DNA of 64,000 bases from Smallanthus sonchifolius (GCA_023525975.1 CM042042.1:46573880-46637879), one strand, 5' to 3'. Shown: positions 34,901 to 47,203, counted from the first letter of the stretch. Translations and numbers: made by a program. Notes: generated by a model not told the origin, from the sequence alone.

Positions 34901-35014
34901 ATTAATATTTATTATTTAAGAAACTAGTTTTAATAACAATTTAAGTTTTAAATCAATGACACACGCAACCGTTTAGAAAAAAAAACGTTTGGTCGGAAAA
35001 TACTGGATATTACA
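31913..35014 (-). repeat. 5' LTR of element C
   Basis: 3.1 kb, TGTCACACCCC...ATATTACA in plus orientation. The middle (32,880-33,900) is extremely AT-rich. Near the outer end are a tRNA-like segment and two further B-box-like motifs. A short (TA)n is two units longer than in the other copy. Confidence 0.85.
33931..34004 (-). repeat. tRNA-like (SINE-type) segment in C LTR
   Basis: On the minus strand an A-box-like GGGATGGTTAAGGC (as in class II tRNAs) is followed by a perfect B box GGTTCGAATCC (plus 33,941-33,951). The arms of a tRNA cloverleaf do not pair well, so this is not a tRNA gene. It could be a captured SINE head or an LTR promoter module. Copied in the other LTR at 26,911-26,984. 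Confidence 0.55.
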
Positions 35015-38000
35015 GTTGTTGCGTCATAAGGCGACACAACATGGTTGGTGTGTATACAACATAACCGTATAAGTAGATACAAGGGAATTTTGAAAATCAC
35101 CATAACAAAAGGACGAGATTCACACTTCTTGTACTAGAATTGAAGAGTGATGATTAGTCATTAGAGAATGAATTAATAACGAGAAATCCAAGCTTAAAGC
35201 TTTACAAAGCAAGTATATAATGAGTACCAGTATGATTGTACCAAACTCGAGTCATGAAACCGAAGATTAACAAACAAAGGATATTATACTAGGATTCTGT
35301 CGAGATAAATTTGCTAAGAGTCAAATTTACTTAATCCTATAAAGTGTTATAGGAAATGAGTCATAATCATAAAATAGATGTCAGCGATGACCCGTGCTAT
35401 GTAACCTCACCACAAAGCATTAGGATTCGGTACTAACTCGCATATTAGTCTCGATATAATATAACTATGTTTGGTAATTTTCAATTAAAGGTTCATATAC
35501 CTATTGTCGAAAGTTAGCAATGGGCTATATGATAATCGAGTCACCACAAGATCTAGATAGAGAAAGTTACTAAAGATCTAGGACGATCTAATCAAGTAGA
35601 TTAGTTAAAAGACTAGGTGCCGGTTCAATAGTTGGACATTGAATTGACTACCACCAGAAGTCGAATTTGGTTAACGGTTAGAAATGGAATTCTGAAATTT
35701 TAACAAGAAGTCCATATTAAAAGATGGTCTACTCCTCACATCGAGTTGGCCAAATTTGATAGGATAACATTAGACGTCTACATCTTTCTTGATGTGTATT
35801 GAAATGATTCGAAAGTAATCCGCTATCTATCTAGATGAGGAAATAAACAGTCACGTTGTGAAAATAATCTCATAAAAATAGTGTCCCCCGAAAATGATAA
35901 TGAGCTTGCAAACCCACAAAATGGGTAGACTTTGATTTAATATCATTGTCAATTTAGCCTGGGGTTTAATCCTTATAAAGTAGACATCAGAAAATAGGGT
36001 AGGATCAAGTAAAACTTTAGGAATTTGTCAAATGTGAGGACGTCATGCTCATAGGTCTCTTGAGGATAATGCAATCCCAATCGGATCTTCAAGAGAGCTG
36101 AGTCAACTATGATTCGTCCCTTGTTCCTCTTCCTGGTAGTGTACAACTTTAATTGGTTAAGAATCGTAAAATACATAAATAAATTCAAAATTTCCCTCCT
36201 AAGATTTTAGGACACATCTTTCAAATGAAAATGTTTTCAAATTTCAACTTAGGTCCTCGCTTTTCCATTAAATTCGGTGGAAATGGACCATAAGGTTTCA
36301 GAGTTTGTCCTTAGATCTCGCGTTGAAGGGGATCGAATAGATTATCTGCCAATAACTGGTAGTACAGTATGCCTGCAACTTTCTTGGCTTTCGAACGGTA
36401 CCACTATGACTTACCATTTCGTATTTCACCCATACTAGGTATAGCCTAAAATCCTTTGCATAAGGGTTTAAGCCATAAATTTGATGGAATGAGTGTTTGA
36501 ATGTCATAGATTCGTATTCCTTCAGGGCACGTGTTAAGAAGTCGTTTCTAAACAATAGTTGCTCTAAGGCTTTCTAATTATAGGTGACGGAGAGTAAGGG
36601 ATGTGTATACGTCTCTACCTAGTTGGAAATCAGAAAGTCAATCAACAAAATGACATTTGAGAGAGAACAAGTATAAAAAGGATATGAGACTATCCTATTC
36701 GGATCTATAAGGACAATATACGTAAAGTAACAAATAGCGATAATCACCATAAATAAACTTTGAATGATTACTAATAAAATTTTCGGTACACAAAGAATCA
36801 TTCCAACATAAAGTTTCATTTTCTCCATTAAAATGGTTTTAATAAGGCATTGAAGCACCAGGAGAAATCAAGATTTGCAAAACATACGTAGCAATGTTCA
36901 CAAAAAAAAGGGCATTAGTTTCATACTAAGCCATAGTTATCCCAAAAATAAAATTTTTTTTGTAAAGCTAACCAAAAGAATCCTGAGCACAAGCCGCTCA
37001 GTGACCATAGTAGAAATACAAATGATAGAAATAAACATGACAATGAACGTCGTAAAGATGGCTCCTCCCAAGTAAACAAGTTTCTCAAGTTAGGTTTCCA
37101 CAATATTAGCGTCGCGGTTAAGAGAATAGGGATTGAGTGTACCAAATTACCATAGTGAGTGCAGAGCACTTGCAATAGAAATTTCAAGTAGGTGTAAAAC
37201 TGAATTATTAAGAATATTTATCAGGAGTATAGTGAGAATGACAAACACCGAAATGAGGATTTATACGAACGATCGTATAGAAAGGTTATATTGTTTAAGA
37301 AAAAGAAGCTTATATTTCTTTAAGGAATTTCTCCATCATATTGTTACTCCATCGATGTTAGAGTATGTTTGGATTATACGATAAAATACGAGATTATACC
37401 GAGACCTCCGATGATAGTCGTACACTTACTACAAGTGTCGAGCGTTGTAAAGTCCCACACTGAATTTACGTGGCCAGTAAACTCTCAAGGGATCTGATTT
37501 ATCAAGTAAAATAGATGAGAGAAAATCTTCGTTGCTCAAGATTCACTAAGGAGTTGATTAGATCAAATTCGAATTTCTCTTGTTCCTTCAGAACTGCGAG
37601 AACGTTACATGAAGATCCATTAGGGGAGTCAGAAATGTCGAGGTCTGATTCACGCTAGACCGAGAGTCATCACACGCGTTGATAAACATATAACAAAATT
37701 GAAATGAGAGAATCTTTAGCTGGATCTCAAATGTGAACCAATACTTAACAAATAATTGCCAAATTCGGTCCAAATACCAATGTTAAATCAACTGAGAACA
37801 GATCTCTTCAGTGTCTCGGTCTAAATTTTTATGCAAAAGAAATCTTTATAAGAGTTTTGGATCCATTACGATTCAAAGATAAAAGAGACAATATAAATTC
37901 CCATGTCACCTGAGGTAGCCCATCGCATCATTCGATGTATTCAGCTCAACCCTAAGGTTACGATAGTTTTGATCAATATTCGGATGACTGGGAATCGGGA

Positions 38001-38923
38001 CTAGAAATACAGATTAATCATAAACATTAACTCGGACAGTAAGACTCACTAGAGTTCTCATGCACTGCAGATTATGATTACGTGTGCACCTGTAATGATA
38101 ATTTACTTTGCATGGTCCCTACAATGTTTCTTCTATCTCGAGCTCACAGCTAAAAAAAGGAACTGAAATATTCATTAGATCACGTCATCATGTTGCACTT
38201 TCGCGTAAAAGTGTGGATGTTCTATCTAATCACTTTTAATTATTTGTACCAATACTCATTGATCTGCAGACTAAGGCTATTGTTAGATGGAGGTAATGAT
38301 AGAGGGGAACAACCGGCGTCCTCTAATAAAATAAAAAAGTGTGTGGTGAAATCAGGCATTAATAATAGGGCAGAGATCCCCAAATCAGAGTCGAGCAAGT
38401 CATGCTACAAATTTGTACATATACGTGGATCCAACAAAACAAACAAACAAAAAAAGTCTATGGGTCTCCTGACCCGTAGAGTTCTCTCCCGTTTAGTCCT
38501 GCTTCTCCACCTCGGGTTCCCTTTAGATCGAGCAATTCTGTCTGCCATATCTCATGGCAAAAGTTCTAGCCATCCAATACACCAGATCACGAAAGCAAGT
38601 ATATAACGCACAAAGTGAAATAGATGTCAAATAAGAAAATCCGACTCAAGAACTGGAGTAGATGCAGGTGCGGTGTAGGTACATGTACAACTCGAGGTAA
38701 CACCAAGACAGATAGAGACGAATATAGATTACCACAAACGTAACCAGAATCATCAAAGAGTATGCGTAGTGCCGTGACAATGACATGATTATGATGAAGC
38801 AATGTGTCGTAGATAAGCAAGAGGTAGTATGCAATGCACATATAATTCCTACGGTTCAATGCAATAAACTTAGAGTTATAGTCTAGGTCTAGTCTCGAGC
38901 AAACCTAATTCTCTATAACCAGT
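35015..38923 (-). other. Decayed 5' internal region of element D
   Basis: 3.9 kb between the right end of C and the D primer site. Reading frames are short and show no retroelement motifs. A minus-strand start near 38,551 gives a short Arg/Lys-rich N-terminus that could be a gag start, but it decays after about 30 codons. Nothing else can be named. Confidence 0.4.
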
Positions 38924-38939
38924 GCTCTGATACCAAGTC

Positions 38940-41900
38940 TGTCACACCCCACCAAGGCGGAAGTACAGGATGTAACCGGTATATCGCATTGAACACAAGT
39001 ACAAGAGAAACTAAAAGGAAAGTTGTGCATTACATTGAACCATACTACATGCTTCTAACGAATGTACGAATACATGAAAATCCTGAATCAATACAAAGGG
39101 TCTAAAATGCCCAAATATAACCAAAAGTACATAATAATAACTCTTCCCAAAAGCAAGCCGTTTAAAGCTCGTTATCTCCATAACTGTTTACCTGAAAAGC
39201 ATGTTTCGAAAACGGGTCAACTATAAAAATAGTTGGTGAGCACGCAGGTTTTGCGACTCTATAAAAAGTAAGTAAATAAATTTCAAAATGTAATAGTAAC
39301 CATTCGCAGATGATCAAGTACACGTGTTAAGATATAATTACCCTGAGCTACAATCAAAACCGTCAGACTAGTTGTTGCCCTTGTATCCAGGTGTCGAATG
39401 TGAACACCTACTATGGCTAATTATGCGCCCAAATGACCCTACAAGTCTGGTTGGCGTGACCAACCCTGAGCGGGGGTGTCAACCCAAATAGTACTACTCA
39501 AAATTCCCAACGGCTACGCTCAGCTAATTGATTACAACAACAAAAATTGGGGACTTTAATGCATAAATATAAAAATAACTCATGTAATCAATGTATCATG
39601 TAACATGTGACTAAATAAAAAAAATGAAACAACTTTCCCCCAAAAACAGTAAAACAGTAAGTAAAAAGGGGGCCGCGAAAACTCACCTGAACAACGTCGA
39701 TGATAAGTGTGACATAGTCAACAAAAACCGCAAAGTACGGTTAACATCCAAATTCTATCAAAGGCCAGCAGCCAAATGCAAGCAAAGTGTGGCTAGCAAC
39801 TCATTGCTACCAAGGTACGGCTAAATCCACAAAAACAGGTGTCCTAACCGAGTCCTACTAACCAAGTAGACACGAAAAAAATAGCATTTAGGACGCCTAA
39901 AGTATAAAACTGAGTCTACTACTCAAAAAGTGGCTATGCAGTCGGTTGCATACCCAAAACCCGTGCACACACGTACGAACCACTCAAAAGTTGTAAACCC
40001 GGCTTTTATATAAATTTGTGACTTTGAAACCTTAAGTTTTAGATTTTATTAATGAATATCAGTAGTTATAATATCATACATGATAAAATCTAAAATCACA
40101 GTTTCGTTTGACCAAAAACGCGATTATGCGCGTAAAGTAAGGTTTACGGTTTAAAAATCCGATTCTTCCGAAATTAGGGTTTAGTGTGATTTTAGCACCC
40201 AATTTAAAAGTCCAAATTTTATATTTTTAATATGATAATACTTCTGTCCAAACTCCCATTAAGACTTTTATAAAAATATTTTTATACAAAAATTTCCAAA
40301 AATAATAACTTTTTATAAAGTTTTAATGGACAATAATTCTAAAATCATATTTAGACATAAAATTAATGCTTGAAACTTTCACTAATTGTTCATATACATA
40401 TATAAAAATTTCTGACCAATTTTCATAATTTTTCAATAGAATATAATATTATTAAAATTTTACAAATTCAATAAAAATAGTTATAATTGTACAAACTTCA
40501 CCAAATTTTTACCAAATAAGTTTTTAACTTCATATGAGATTCTATAATAAGTTTCAAGTCCTAATGTTGTCCAGAAGTATATGATCTCAAATTCAATCGT
40601 TAAAACTTCATAAATACCAAACACCTACTTAGACAGGAGTCATGTTTTATCATATACTACTTACTAACCAAATTCCAGATTTTTTCAATACTCAGAGGTA
40701 TTTTTTCCCCATTTTCATGTATTAAACTTGTAAAAATTTTAATAAATAATCTATAAATAGTTTAGTTACCAAAATTTCAGATCTCACTTTTTATATAAAT
40801 ACTAATTTTAAAAATAAATTTGGAAGCTAAATCAAAAGTTTATAAAACTCAATCAAAAACAATTGTTGTATAAAAATAAATATATCAGTTCCACGTGAAC
40901 CGGGATTGAGTTTATAACCTAATAACTACTCAAAATATCAAATATCTCAATACTAAATATTTTCGGGTTCAATTCCCAACCAATGACTCATAAAACTATT
41001 TTAACATAAAATTAAATCTTAAGGGGAAAGTTTATACTTTTCGTATAAATGGTTCGCGTATGCGGAACCTCCCGTATTTCACATGCAATACGAACCAAAA
41101 ATACCATTAGGATCGTTTTTATCTCCCGAGCATTTCCATATGCTCAAAATTGACATGCAATGCCGTTTGGATGGCCATGCAACCCGATCAATTTCCTGTT
41201 TCGGTCCTATAAACTGTTACAATCTGTTCGTATTCAAAAATATAGTTTCCAGCATCTGATCGGAATTTCCAACGGTGAAAACATTCATATTTGTGCTAAG
41301 AAACTACTGTCCAAAAATTGTCACGATCCAACGGTCGGATCTCCGGGGATCGACGATTCTTTGAGACCCAGTTTTTCAAATTCGAAAATCCGATCAGTCA
41401 CATTCGAAGGTATGAAAAGCATACCTAGAGATCTCTGATAAACAATTCCTCTGGTAGGGTTTTGCGTCTATGTGTTGAAAAGATCATAACCAAAATTCAT
41501 TCATTTCTAACGGTCGGATTTCCGGGGATCGTCCGATCTTTAAGACTGCGCATGCATAAACTTTCTGGACTGAATTTAAAAACTATTTTTAACGAATTTA
41601 AGCAAGGATTTAGACAAATCTGAGCTTACCATTGCGTTCGTAGCATCTAGATATGGTTCTAGGGGAAAAACGGGCTTCGGCCGCCACTGACCACCGTGCC
41701 GGACCACCGCGCCGGACCACCGTTGGCCGCCACGCACCACCGCCGGACCACCACTACTTCGCCGGAATCCTCTCCACTCTCTCTCTCTAACTTTTTCTCT
41801 GAATTTTGTAAATGAGAAAAGGGAGATGGAGTTGGGGTATTTATAGCCCCGTGGTCTCCGATCGCGTGTCGGTTTTTCGCTTAAACGAACCCGATAAAAA

Positions 41901-42219
41901 TAGAGACATTATTTTACTCAGAAATAACTTATTATAATTTATTATTTTCCCTTGAGTCCTTGCCTCTCGTAAATATATATCCTTTCGGATTTAAATTAAA
42001 ATTTACGAAACCGTTCGACTCGGATGTTAACGCGTATAAACTAGAACTTGATCAAATTTTTGACATTATAACGCCCAAATAAATCTTGCTATTATTTTTC
42101 GTTCACTAACGAGTTCCTTTCGTTTCGTTTGAAAGTATATTTCAACATAATACTATTATTATTATTATTATATGAACTCGTCGAACGCGGTGTAGACCAG
42201 AAAATTCACGGTTGTCACA
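38940..42219 (-). repeat. 5' LTR of element D
   Basis: 3.28 kb, TGTCACACC...GGTTGTCACA in plus orientation. A TATA-like CTATAAATACC (minus) lies near 41,838-41,848. The middle is AT-rich. Its last 980 bp match 1-970. Confidence 0.85.
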
Positions 42220-42372
42220 TAATTTCGCACCCTATTTGACTTTTTGTAATTAAACAATAGCCTCACCCATTTTTTTAAATCAAAAAACGTTTTATACACT
42301 TTATTATATTTTACTAAAAATTATACCATAAAATTAAGAATTTTATCCTCTTTAATATTATAGTGTATATAT
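42220..42372. other. AT-rich flank
   Basis: Sequence between element D and the long-TIR element. No feature seen. Confidence 0.4.
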
Positions 42373-43606
42373 AGGGGAATGATCAAGAGAAAACCACAAA
42401 GTTAGGCGAAAACCAAGAAAACCACTAAAACAATCTGTAATACTATGAGTTATGTATATGTAAGCCAATATTTAAATGATTTTTTTGGTAAAAATGTGTA
42501 ATATTTAGGCCTGACAAACTGGGCGGGTCGGGCGGGTTCGGGTCAAGGGTCAGAACGGGTTGTTTGAGAAAAAAATGACATTTTGGTTCGGGTCAGAACG
42601 GGTTGTTTTAAACAATGACAAAACAATGATTTTTACATACTTGTTCCTGGTCTCTCTGACGACAGCATCAACCGGTGCCAGGAATCCAACATTAACAAAG
42701 GAGGAGAGGTGGAGGCGGCGACTGTGGTGTGGAGTAAGTAGGATGGATGAAGTGTTTGTCGTGGAATCGTTTTCACCGTTCTTTAATTTTAGGGTGAAAT
42801 CACTGAAATGTTATAGTTTTAGCAGCAAAAGCAAATATCGCAAAAATCATTATCTTGGTCACAAATGCTTCTAATTTTTTTAATTTTTTTTGACACAGCA
42901 AAAGAAAATATCGCACACATAATCTAAAACCAAAAAAAAGAAAACTACCGAAGCCGTTCAAAGTTTTAGCAACCATTATCTTCAATTTAAACTCTCCTCT
43001 TCAATGGCGGCCAATATCATCTCCAACTTAATTGTTTGGGTTACTTTACCATGGGGGTTGCTTTCACTCGCAGATCAAGAAAAGAGAATTTGATGATGAT
43101 GATGATTGTTGGGGCTTTAGAGAAACATAATTAATTGAATACAACCGGTGTTAATTTGAGCATCGAAGGAAGTTTTTTGGTTGATGATGATGATTGTTTG
43201 GATGGCGACGAAGGAGTGACGGTACTGTTAGTGGAGTGGTACCGTGAAGAAGCTGAAGTAGTGTAGATTAGTATAGATGAGATGACCCACCCATTCTGAC
43301 CCGTAACATCTTTTCTTTTTGTCCACTGTGACCCGTGCCATTTTTTCTAAACTTTTAATTATACCCAGTTAGACCCTTTGGAAATAATTTTTAACCCAAA
43401 ACAACCCATGCCCTTATATTAAGAGTCCATATGAACCCATTTTTAAGTGGGTGGGTTGTAATTGCTAGGTCTAGTAATATTACATTGATACTATTATAAA
43501 AAAATAAAATAAAAAATAAATAGGATTATATTATTGGTTAAAATTGGTTTTTAGTGGTTTTTTCGGTTTTCGCCTAACTATGTGGTTTTCTTTGTAACCC
43601 TCCCCT
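42373..43606. mobile_element. Long-TIR DNA element (Mutator-like or foldback)
   Basis: The first and last 58 bp are inverted copies matching at about 49 positions, starting AGGGGA and sharing AGTTAGGCGAAAACC and ACCACTAAAA. Both flanks are TA repeats, so the target duplication is ambiguous. Between the TIRs there is little but a nested hAT-type element. No transposase; family assignment is tentative. Confidence 0.65.
42506..43473. mobile_element. Non-autonomous hAT-type element
   Basis: Flanked by a perfect 8-bp duplication gtaatatt (42,498-42,505 and 43,474-43,481). Terminal repeats are TAGGCCTGACAA and, inverted, TAGACCTAGCAA. Subterminal stretches are rich in GGGTCGGG-type motifs. One open frame of 104 codons (42,560-42,874) resembles nothing I know. 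Inserted within the long-TIR element. Confidence 0.85.
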
Positions 43607-43713
43607 ATATATATATATATAAATTATTTTTTTTGTCGTGTAAAAATTACACTTCGATTATAACAACATAATGTATACGGGATAACAACACATAATAAAA
43701 TAAATCAGCACAA

Positions 43714-43841
43714 TATAAAGTGATATAACAACACATTGTAATGAGATAACAACACAGAACATCGCATATCATCACAGTGTAAAGTTATATAACAACACAT
43801 TGTAATGGGATAACGACACAGAACGACGTATATTGTTATCT
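43714..43841. repeat. Two-copy 64-bp tandem repeat
   Basis: Units start at 43,714 and 43,778 and share ATATAACAACACATTGTAAT followed by GATAAC and GACACAGAAC-type motifs. AT-rich; looser copies extend on both sides. Confidence 0.6.
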
Positions 43842-44039
43842 CATTTAATATTATGCCAATATGATTTGTTATAGTAGGGCATTTGAGCTCTTCATTTGGT
43901 AGACATCAAAAGGCAACAATTACAACGAAGTAACACTTGAAGGAAAGTTCCATCTAGGTTCCTCCCAGATATAGTAGTAGATAAAGAGAGAGTTATTCAT
44001 TTCACCCAAGATCAATAAGCACATTATAATCACAACACT

Positions 44040-46480
44040 TTGGCCTTGGGTTGATCCTTAGATCTTTCCATGAATGAAGATATGGACGTTCTTCATAGGA
44101 ACAACACATGGGTTCTTTCTGATCTTTCCCCAGAAGAAAACTTGTTGGTTGTAAATGGATTTATAAGGTCAAGTAAAGGCTAATGGGAAAGTTGAAAGAT
44201 AAGGCCAGATTAGTGGCCAAAGGATACAGTCAGCGGGAGGGTCTTAACTTTGATGAAACTTTTTCCCCGATTGTAAAAATGGTTACTGTTATGTCGATAA
44301 TAAGTGTTGTTCAAAATAATTGGTCCCTTTTCCGGTTAGATGTTAACAATGCCTTTCTATATGGGAATCTCACTGGAAATGTGTACATGTCTCTCACTGA
44401 AGGGTACTATTGTTGGGAATCATGCGCCGGTTTTAACGTTTTAAAACAATAGTTTACAAAATCATATTTGCAAAAGCGGAAGCGATAACAATGGCACACG
44501 ATAATAAAGTTCAAAACTTTATCCGACAGTGATCCGATTACACGACATTTAAACAATATATTAAACACATTCATAGGATGTTTAGAGTTTTATACCTTTG
44601 ACGATAAAACCGCGTTGAAACCCTTAGGATTAAAGAACGTCACGCTAGATGATATGTATCACGACCTCGTCACACGAATAAAGGTATAATCGCAAAAATC
44701 GTTTCACGGGTTTGTCTTCGGTTCGGCTCGCGGAGAGAAGCCGGAAGGATGTGACGGCGGCATCCGGGTGGCTTCGTGATGGAGGCAGCTGCGGCTGCAG
44801 GTGACAGCAACAAGTGGTGGTGGTTCACGGCGGCTTGGAGGTAATCGGCCGGCTACGTCGAACAAGGAGGGGTTGCGGCTTTTTTTTGTAAAAACTTGGG
44901 ATTAGGGTTTTGACTTTAACATATATTTATAGTAAACCAATTTACAAGTCAATCCCCGGGTAATTAACATTTAATTACTAACTGATTAACATTGAACAGG
45001 ATCAATCCCTGCAGTTTATAATCATACTAAATTACCAAGATCATCTTGCATAAACTGAACTGGTTTTGTATTTAATTATTATATATAAAAACATGTTAAT
45101 ATATTTATAGTAATAATAAATATATAAAGCCCTATTCCGTCCTTTGGAAATTAATTATTCTAAATAATTAAATACGACATAACCAATAAATAAAATATTT
45201 AATCCACCTAATTTCGAATTTGCGTTTCAAGAAATGATGTTTTAGCATTTAAACGTTATAATTTGTTCTTTGCCCAAAGTGTAACTCTTCGGATCGTACC
45301 TCAATAGCAGCGTTGATATTAACGATGATGGGACATTGTTGATATTAATGATGATCGAACATTTAATATCCAACATCTAATATACACCTATTAAATCTTT
45401 ATATGGGTTCAAACAGACCCCTTAGTAGTGGAATGGGAAGTTGACTAAAACTCTCATTGATGTTGGCTTTGTGCGAAATAAGAGTGAGTGAGTATTCTCT
45501 ATTTGGTAAAACTAATTATTATTATTCTTCTGGTTTATGTTGATGACATAGTGTTAACTAGCAATGACTTAACTGTGCTTGCAAACATTAAGTTCTAGTT
45601 GAGTTCTAAGTTCCTTATTAAGGACTTGGGGAGCTAAAATATTTTCTTGGGATTGAAGTTATTAAATGTAATGAAGGAATTGTTTTGTCTCAAAGAAAAT
45701 ATTGTCTTAAGCTTTTAAACAGTTTGGTATGTTAAGTGCTAAACTTGGTAATCATGTTAGAGCAGAATCTTGTTGTTACTGACAAGCAAAATTCTCCTAA
45801 AAATGATTTTGATCTTATCAACATAACTGAATATCAGAAACTCTTAGGTAAATTTATCTATTTGACTCTTACCAGACCTAATATTTCATATAATGTTAGC
45901 TCCCTTATTCAGTTTATGCATCATCCCCTAAATTCTCATCTTAAAACTGCTTCGATATTTAAAAGGTCTCATGGAAAAGGGGATGTATTCAGTAAGAGTG
46001 AAAATCGTGTTAAGAGGTTACTTTGATATCGATTGGGGAAAGTGTTTGGCCACCAGAAGATGTATTTTTGGTTTTTGTGTTTATCTTGGAAATTCTCTGA
46101 TTTCATGGAAAAGTAAGAAACAATCGACTCTATTGCGATCTTCTGCTGAAGAAGAATATCGTGCTCTTGCTTTGTTGAGTTGCGAAATTGTTTGGCTGTT
46201 AAAGTCACTAACATGCATAAATGTTCGTCAAACTCTTCATGTCAATGTGTATTGTGACAGTAAGGCTGCCATTCTCATAGCTGTCAACTCGGTGTTTTAT
46301 GATCGTACTAAACTTTTTGAAATACGCCTTCACTTTGTCAGAGAAAAGGTTGTTTCTGGAGTTTTAAATGTGTTTAAGATTGATACCCCCGACCAATCAG
46401 CAAATATTTTCACAAGGGGTTGAGTGTTGCTTAACATTTCTACTTGTGTAAAAGTTATGTCTTGAAGTTTGCTGCTTGAA
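44040..46480 (+). pseudogene. Ty1/copia pol relic (RT and RNase H)
   Basis: RT begins near 44,090 (VLHRNNTWVLSDL), continues through KARLVAKGYSQREG and FRLDVNNAFLYG to about 44,408, and is then interrupted by a 965-bp LTR. It resumes at 45,404 (YGFKQ, WNGKLTKTLIDVGF) and passes through ELKYFLGIEV. RNase H follows at 45,971-46,423 (KKQSTLLRSSAEEEYRAL, VYCDSKAAI). Several stops and shifts. The order matches the C-terminal half of copia pol. A purine tract GAATTGAGAGGG near 46,477 suggests a 3' LTR remnant beyond. Confidence 0.8.
44411..45375 (-). repeat. Probable solo LTR inserted in copia RT
   Basis: Starts TGTTGG and ends CCAACA, a perfect 6-bp terminal inverted repeat. It splits the copia RT between EGYY and YGFKQ. 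In the minus direction it has a TATA-like CTATAAATATATG near 44,920. Flanking 5-mers do not match, so either the ends are off by some bases or the site has decayed. Confidence 0.6.
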
Positions 46481-46674
46481 TTGAGAGGGCATTTTAAAAG
46501 ATAAGTATTTTTATTTTTCAATTCTAATAAGCTTGGCTTAAATATTTTATGGTTTTTTCTTTGTTTTAAAAGGGTTTTTTGGTAATGGGCCTCTTATTCT
46601 GTTGGGTTATTGGAAGTCTCTCAAGGCGTACGTAAAATGGGCTTTTCAAGGAGTCCGGATGATGAAGAGGTGTT

Positions 46675-47026
46675 GCGCTCTTTAGGATTTCTTATGGCTT
46701 ATATATTCAAACGCTTTTGGTGCCTGATGGACTCTCTCTATGCTAAAAACGTTTGAATATATAAGCCATCTTACAATCTGTGATGACTACCAAGTCACAC
46801 ATTTGATAATTGATGTTATCATATTTGTTTAAGTGCTTATTTCTTTGTGTTTTGTAAACGGTTTTGGTGTCAAACATGATTAAATAAAAGTTTTAAGGTT
46901 TTTATCAACCCCACAACGTTTGAATATATAAGCCATTTTACGTAAAAGTTTTAAGGTTTTTAGCATAGGTACGCTCTGAAAAACGCTTTTGCGCTCTTTA
47001 GGATTTCTTATGGCTTATATATTCAA
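46675..47026. repeat. Four-copy inverted and direct repeat cluster
   Basis: The 20-mer ATGGCTTATATATTCAAACG occurs at 46,694-46,713. Its exact inverse is at 46,750-46,769 and 46,917-46,936. A 17-base direct copy is at 47,010-47,026. The longer direct repeat beginning GCGCTCTTTAGG spans 36 bp at 46,675 and 46,991. Confidence 0.85.
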
Positions 47027-47029
47027 GTC

Positions 47030-47203
47030 AAACCGAACGGGCAACGAGCGAGCGTACCTATGCTCGTGCTCGGATCGTTTACAAACCGAACCGAGCGGCC
47101 CGGCTCGTTTTTAACCGAGCAGAAATCGAATGAGTGTATTTCAGAGCATTTTTCGAGTGAGTATCGAGCGAGTTTCGAACGTCGAGCATTTTGGACAGCC
47201 CTG
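47030..47203. mobile_element. Partial hAT-like terminus
   Basis: GC-rich subterminal block with repeated CGAGC/GCTCG motifs ending in GGACAGCCCTG at 47,203, a terminus seen in plant hAT relatives. No matching left end is found nearby. Confidence 0.4.

Larger units (their letters stand above)
26903..35014 (-). mobile_element. Element C: large non-autonomous LTR retrotransposon
   Basis: 5' LTR 31,913-35,014 and truncated 3' LTR about 26,903-27,991, both beginning TGTAATATCC on the minus strand. Primer site TGGCATCAGAGC (plus 31,898-31,909) is a one-base variant of the methionine-tRNA site. The internal 3.9 kb has no gag or pol that I can recognise on either strand. Yet its 3' end matches that of A closely: the motif TTTCGGGACGAAATTT, then CTAAAGT and GGGGAGAC before TGTAATATCC. 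This suggests a LARD-like element derived from the same lineage and mobilised in trans. The left half of its 3' LTR and any target duplication there are lost. Confidence 0.75.
1..42219 (-). mobile_element. Element D: outer, old Ty3/gypsy element, minus strand
   Basis: The outermost retrotransposon of the stack. Its 3' LTR runs off the left edge of the window and ends at 970; its 5' LTR is 38,940-42,219. Both LTR copies share the same sequence up to the outer TGTCACA terminus. Next to the 5' LTR, on the minus strand, is a primer binding site TGGTATCAGAGC (plus 38,924-38,935), the usual initiator-methionine tRNA type; next to the 3' LTR is a purine tract (plus 971-980). The internal region, 971-38,939, is split by elements B (with A and E inside it) and C. 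Many substitutions separate the two LTR copies, so this is the oldest layer. The right-hand flank begins at 42,220; the left flank lies outside the window, so no target duplication can be tested. Confidence 0.75.

Noticed and set aside
38190..38606. 138-codon frame in the D internal region
   Set aside because: On the strand opposite to the element, no recognisable motif, in a decayed region; chance is likely.
35015..38923. A hidden host gene or gag-pol in the D internal region
   Set aside because: Read on both strands; only short frames without retroelement or plant protein motifs.
42560..42874. 104-codon frame inside the hAT-type element, possible captured gene
   Set aside because: No domain or family recognised; composition is ordinary and its stop and start look accidental.
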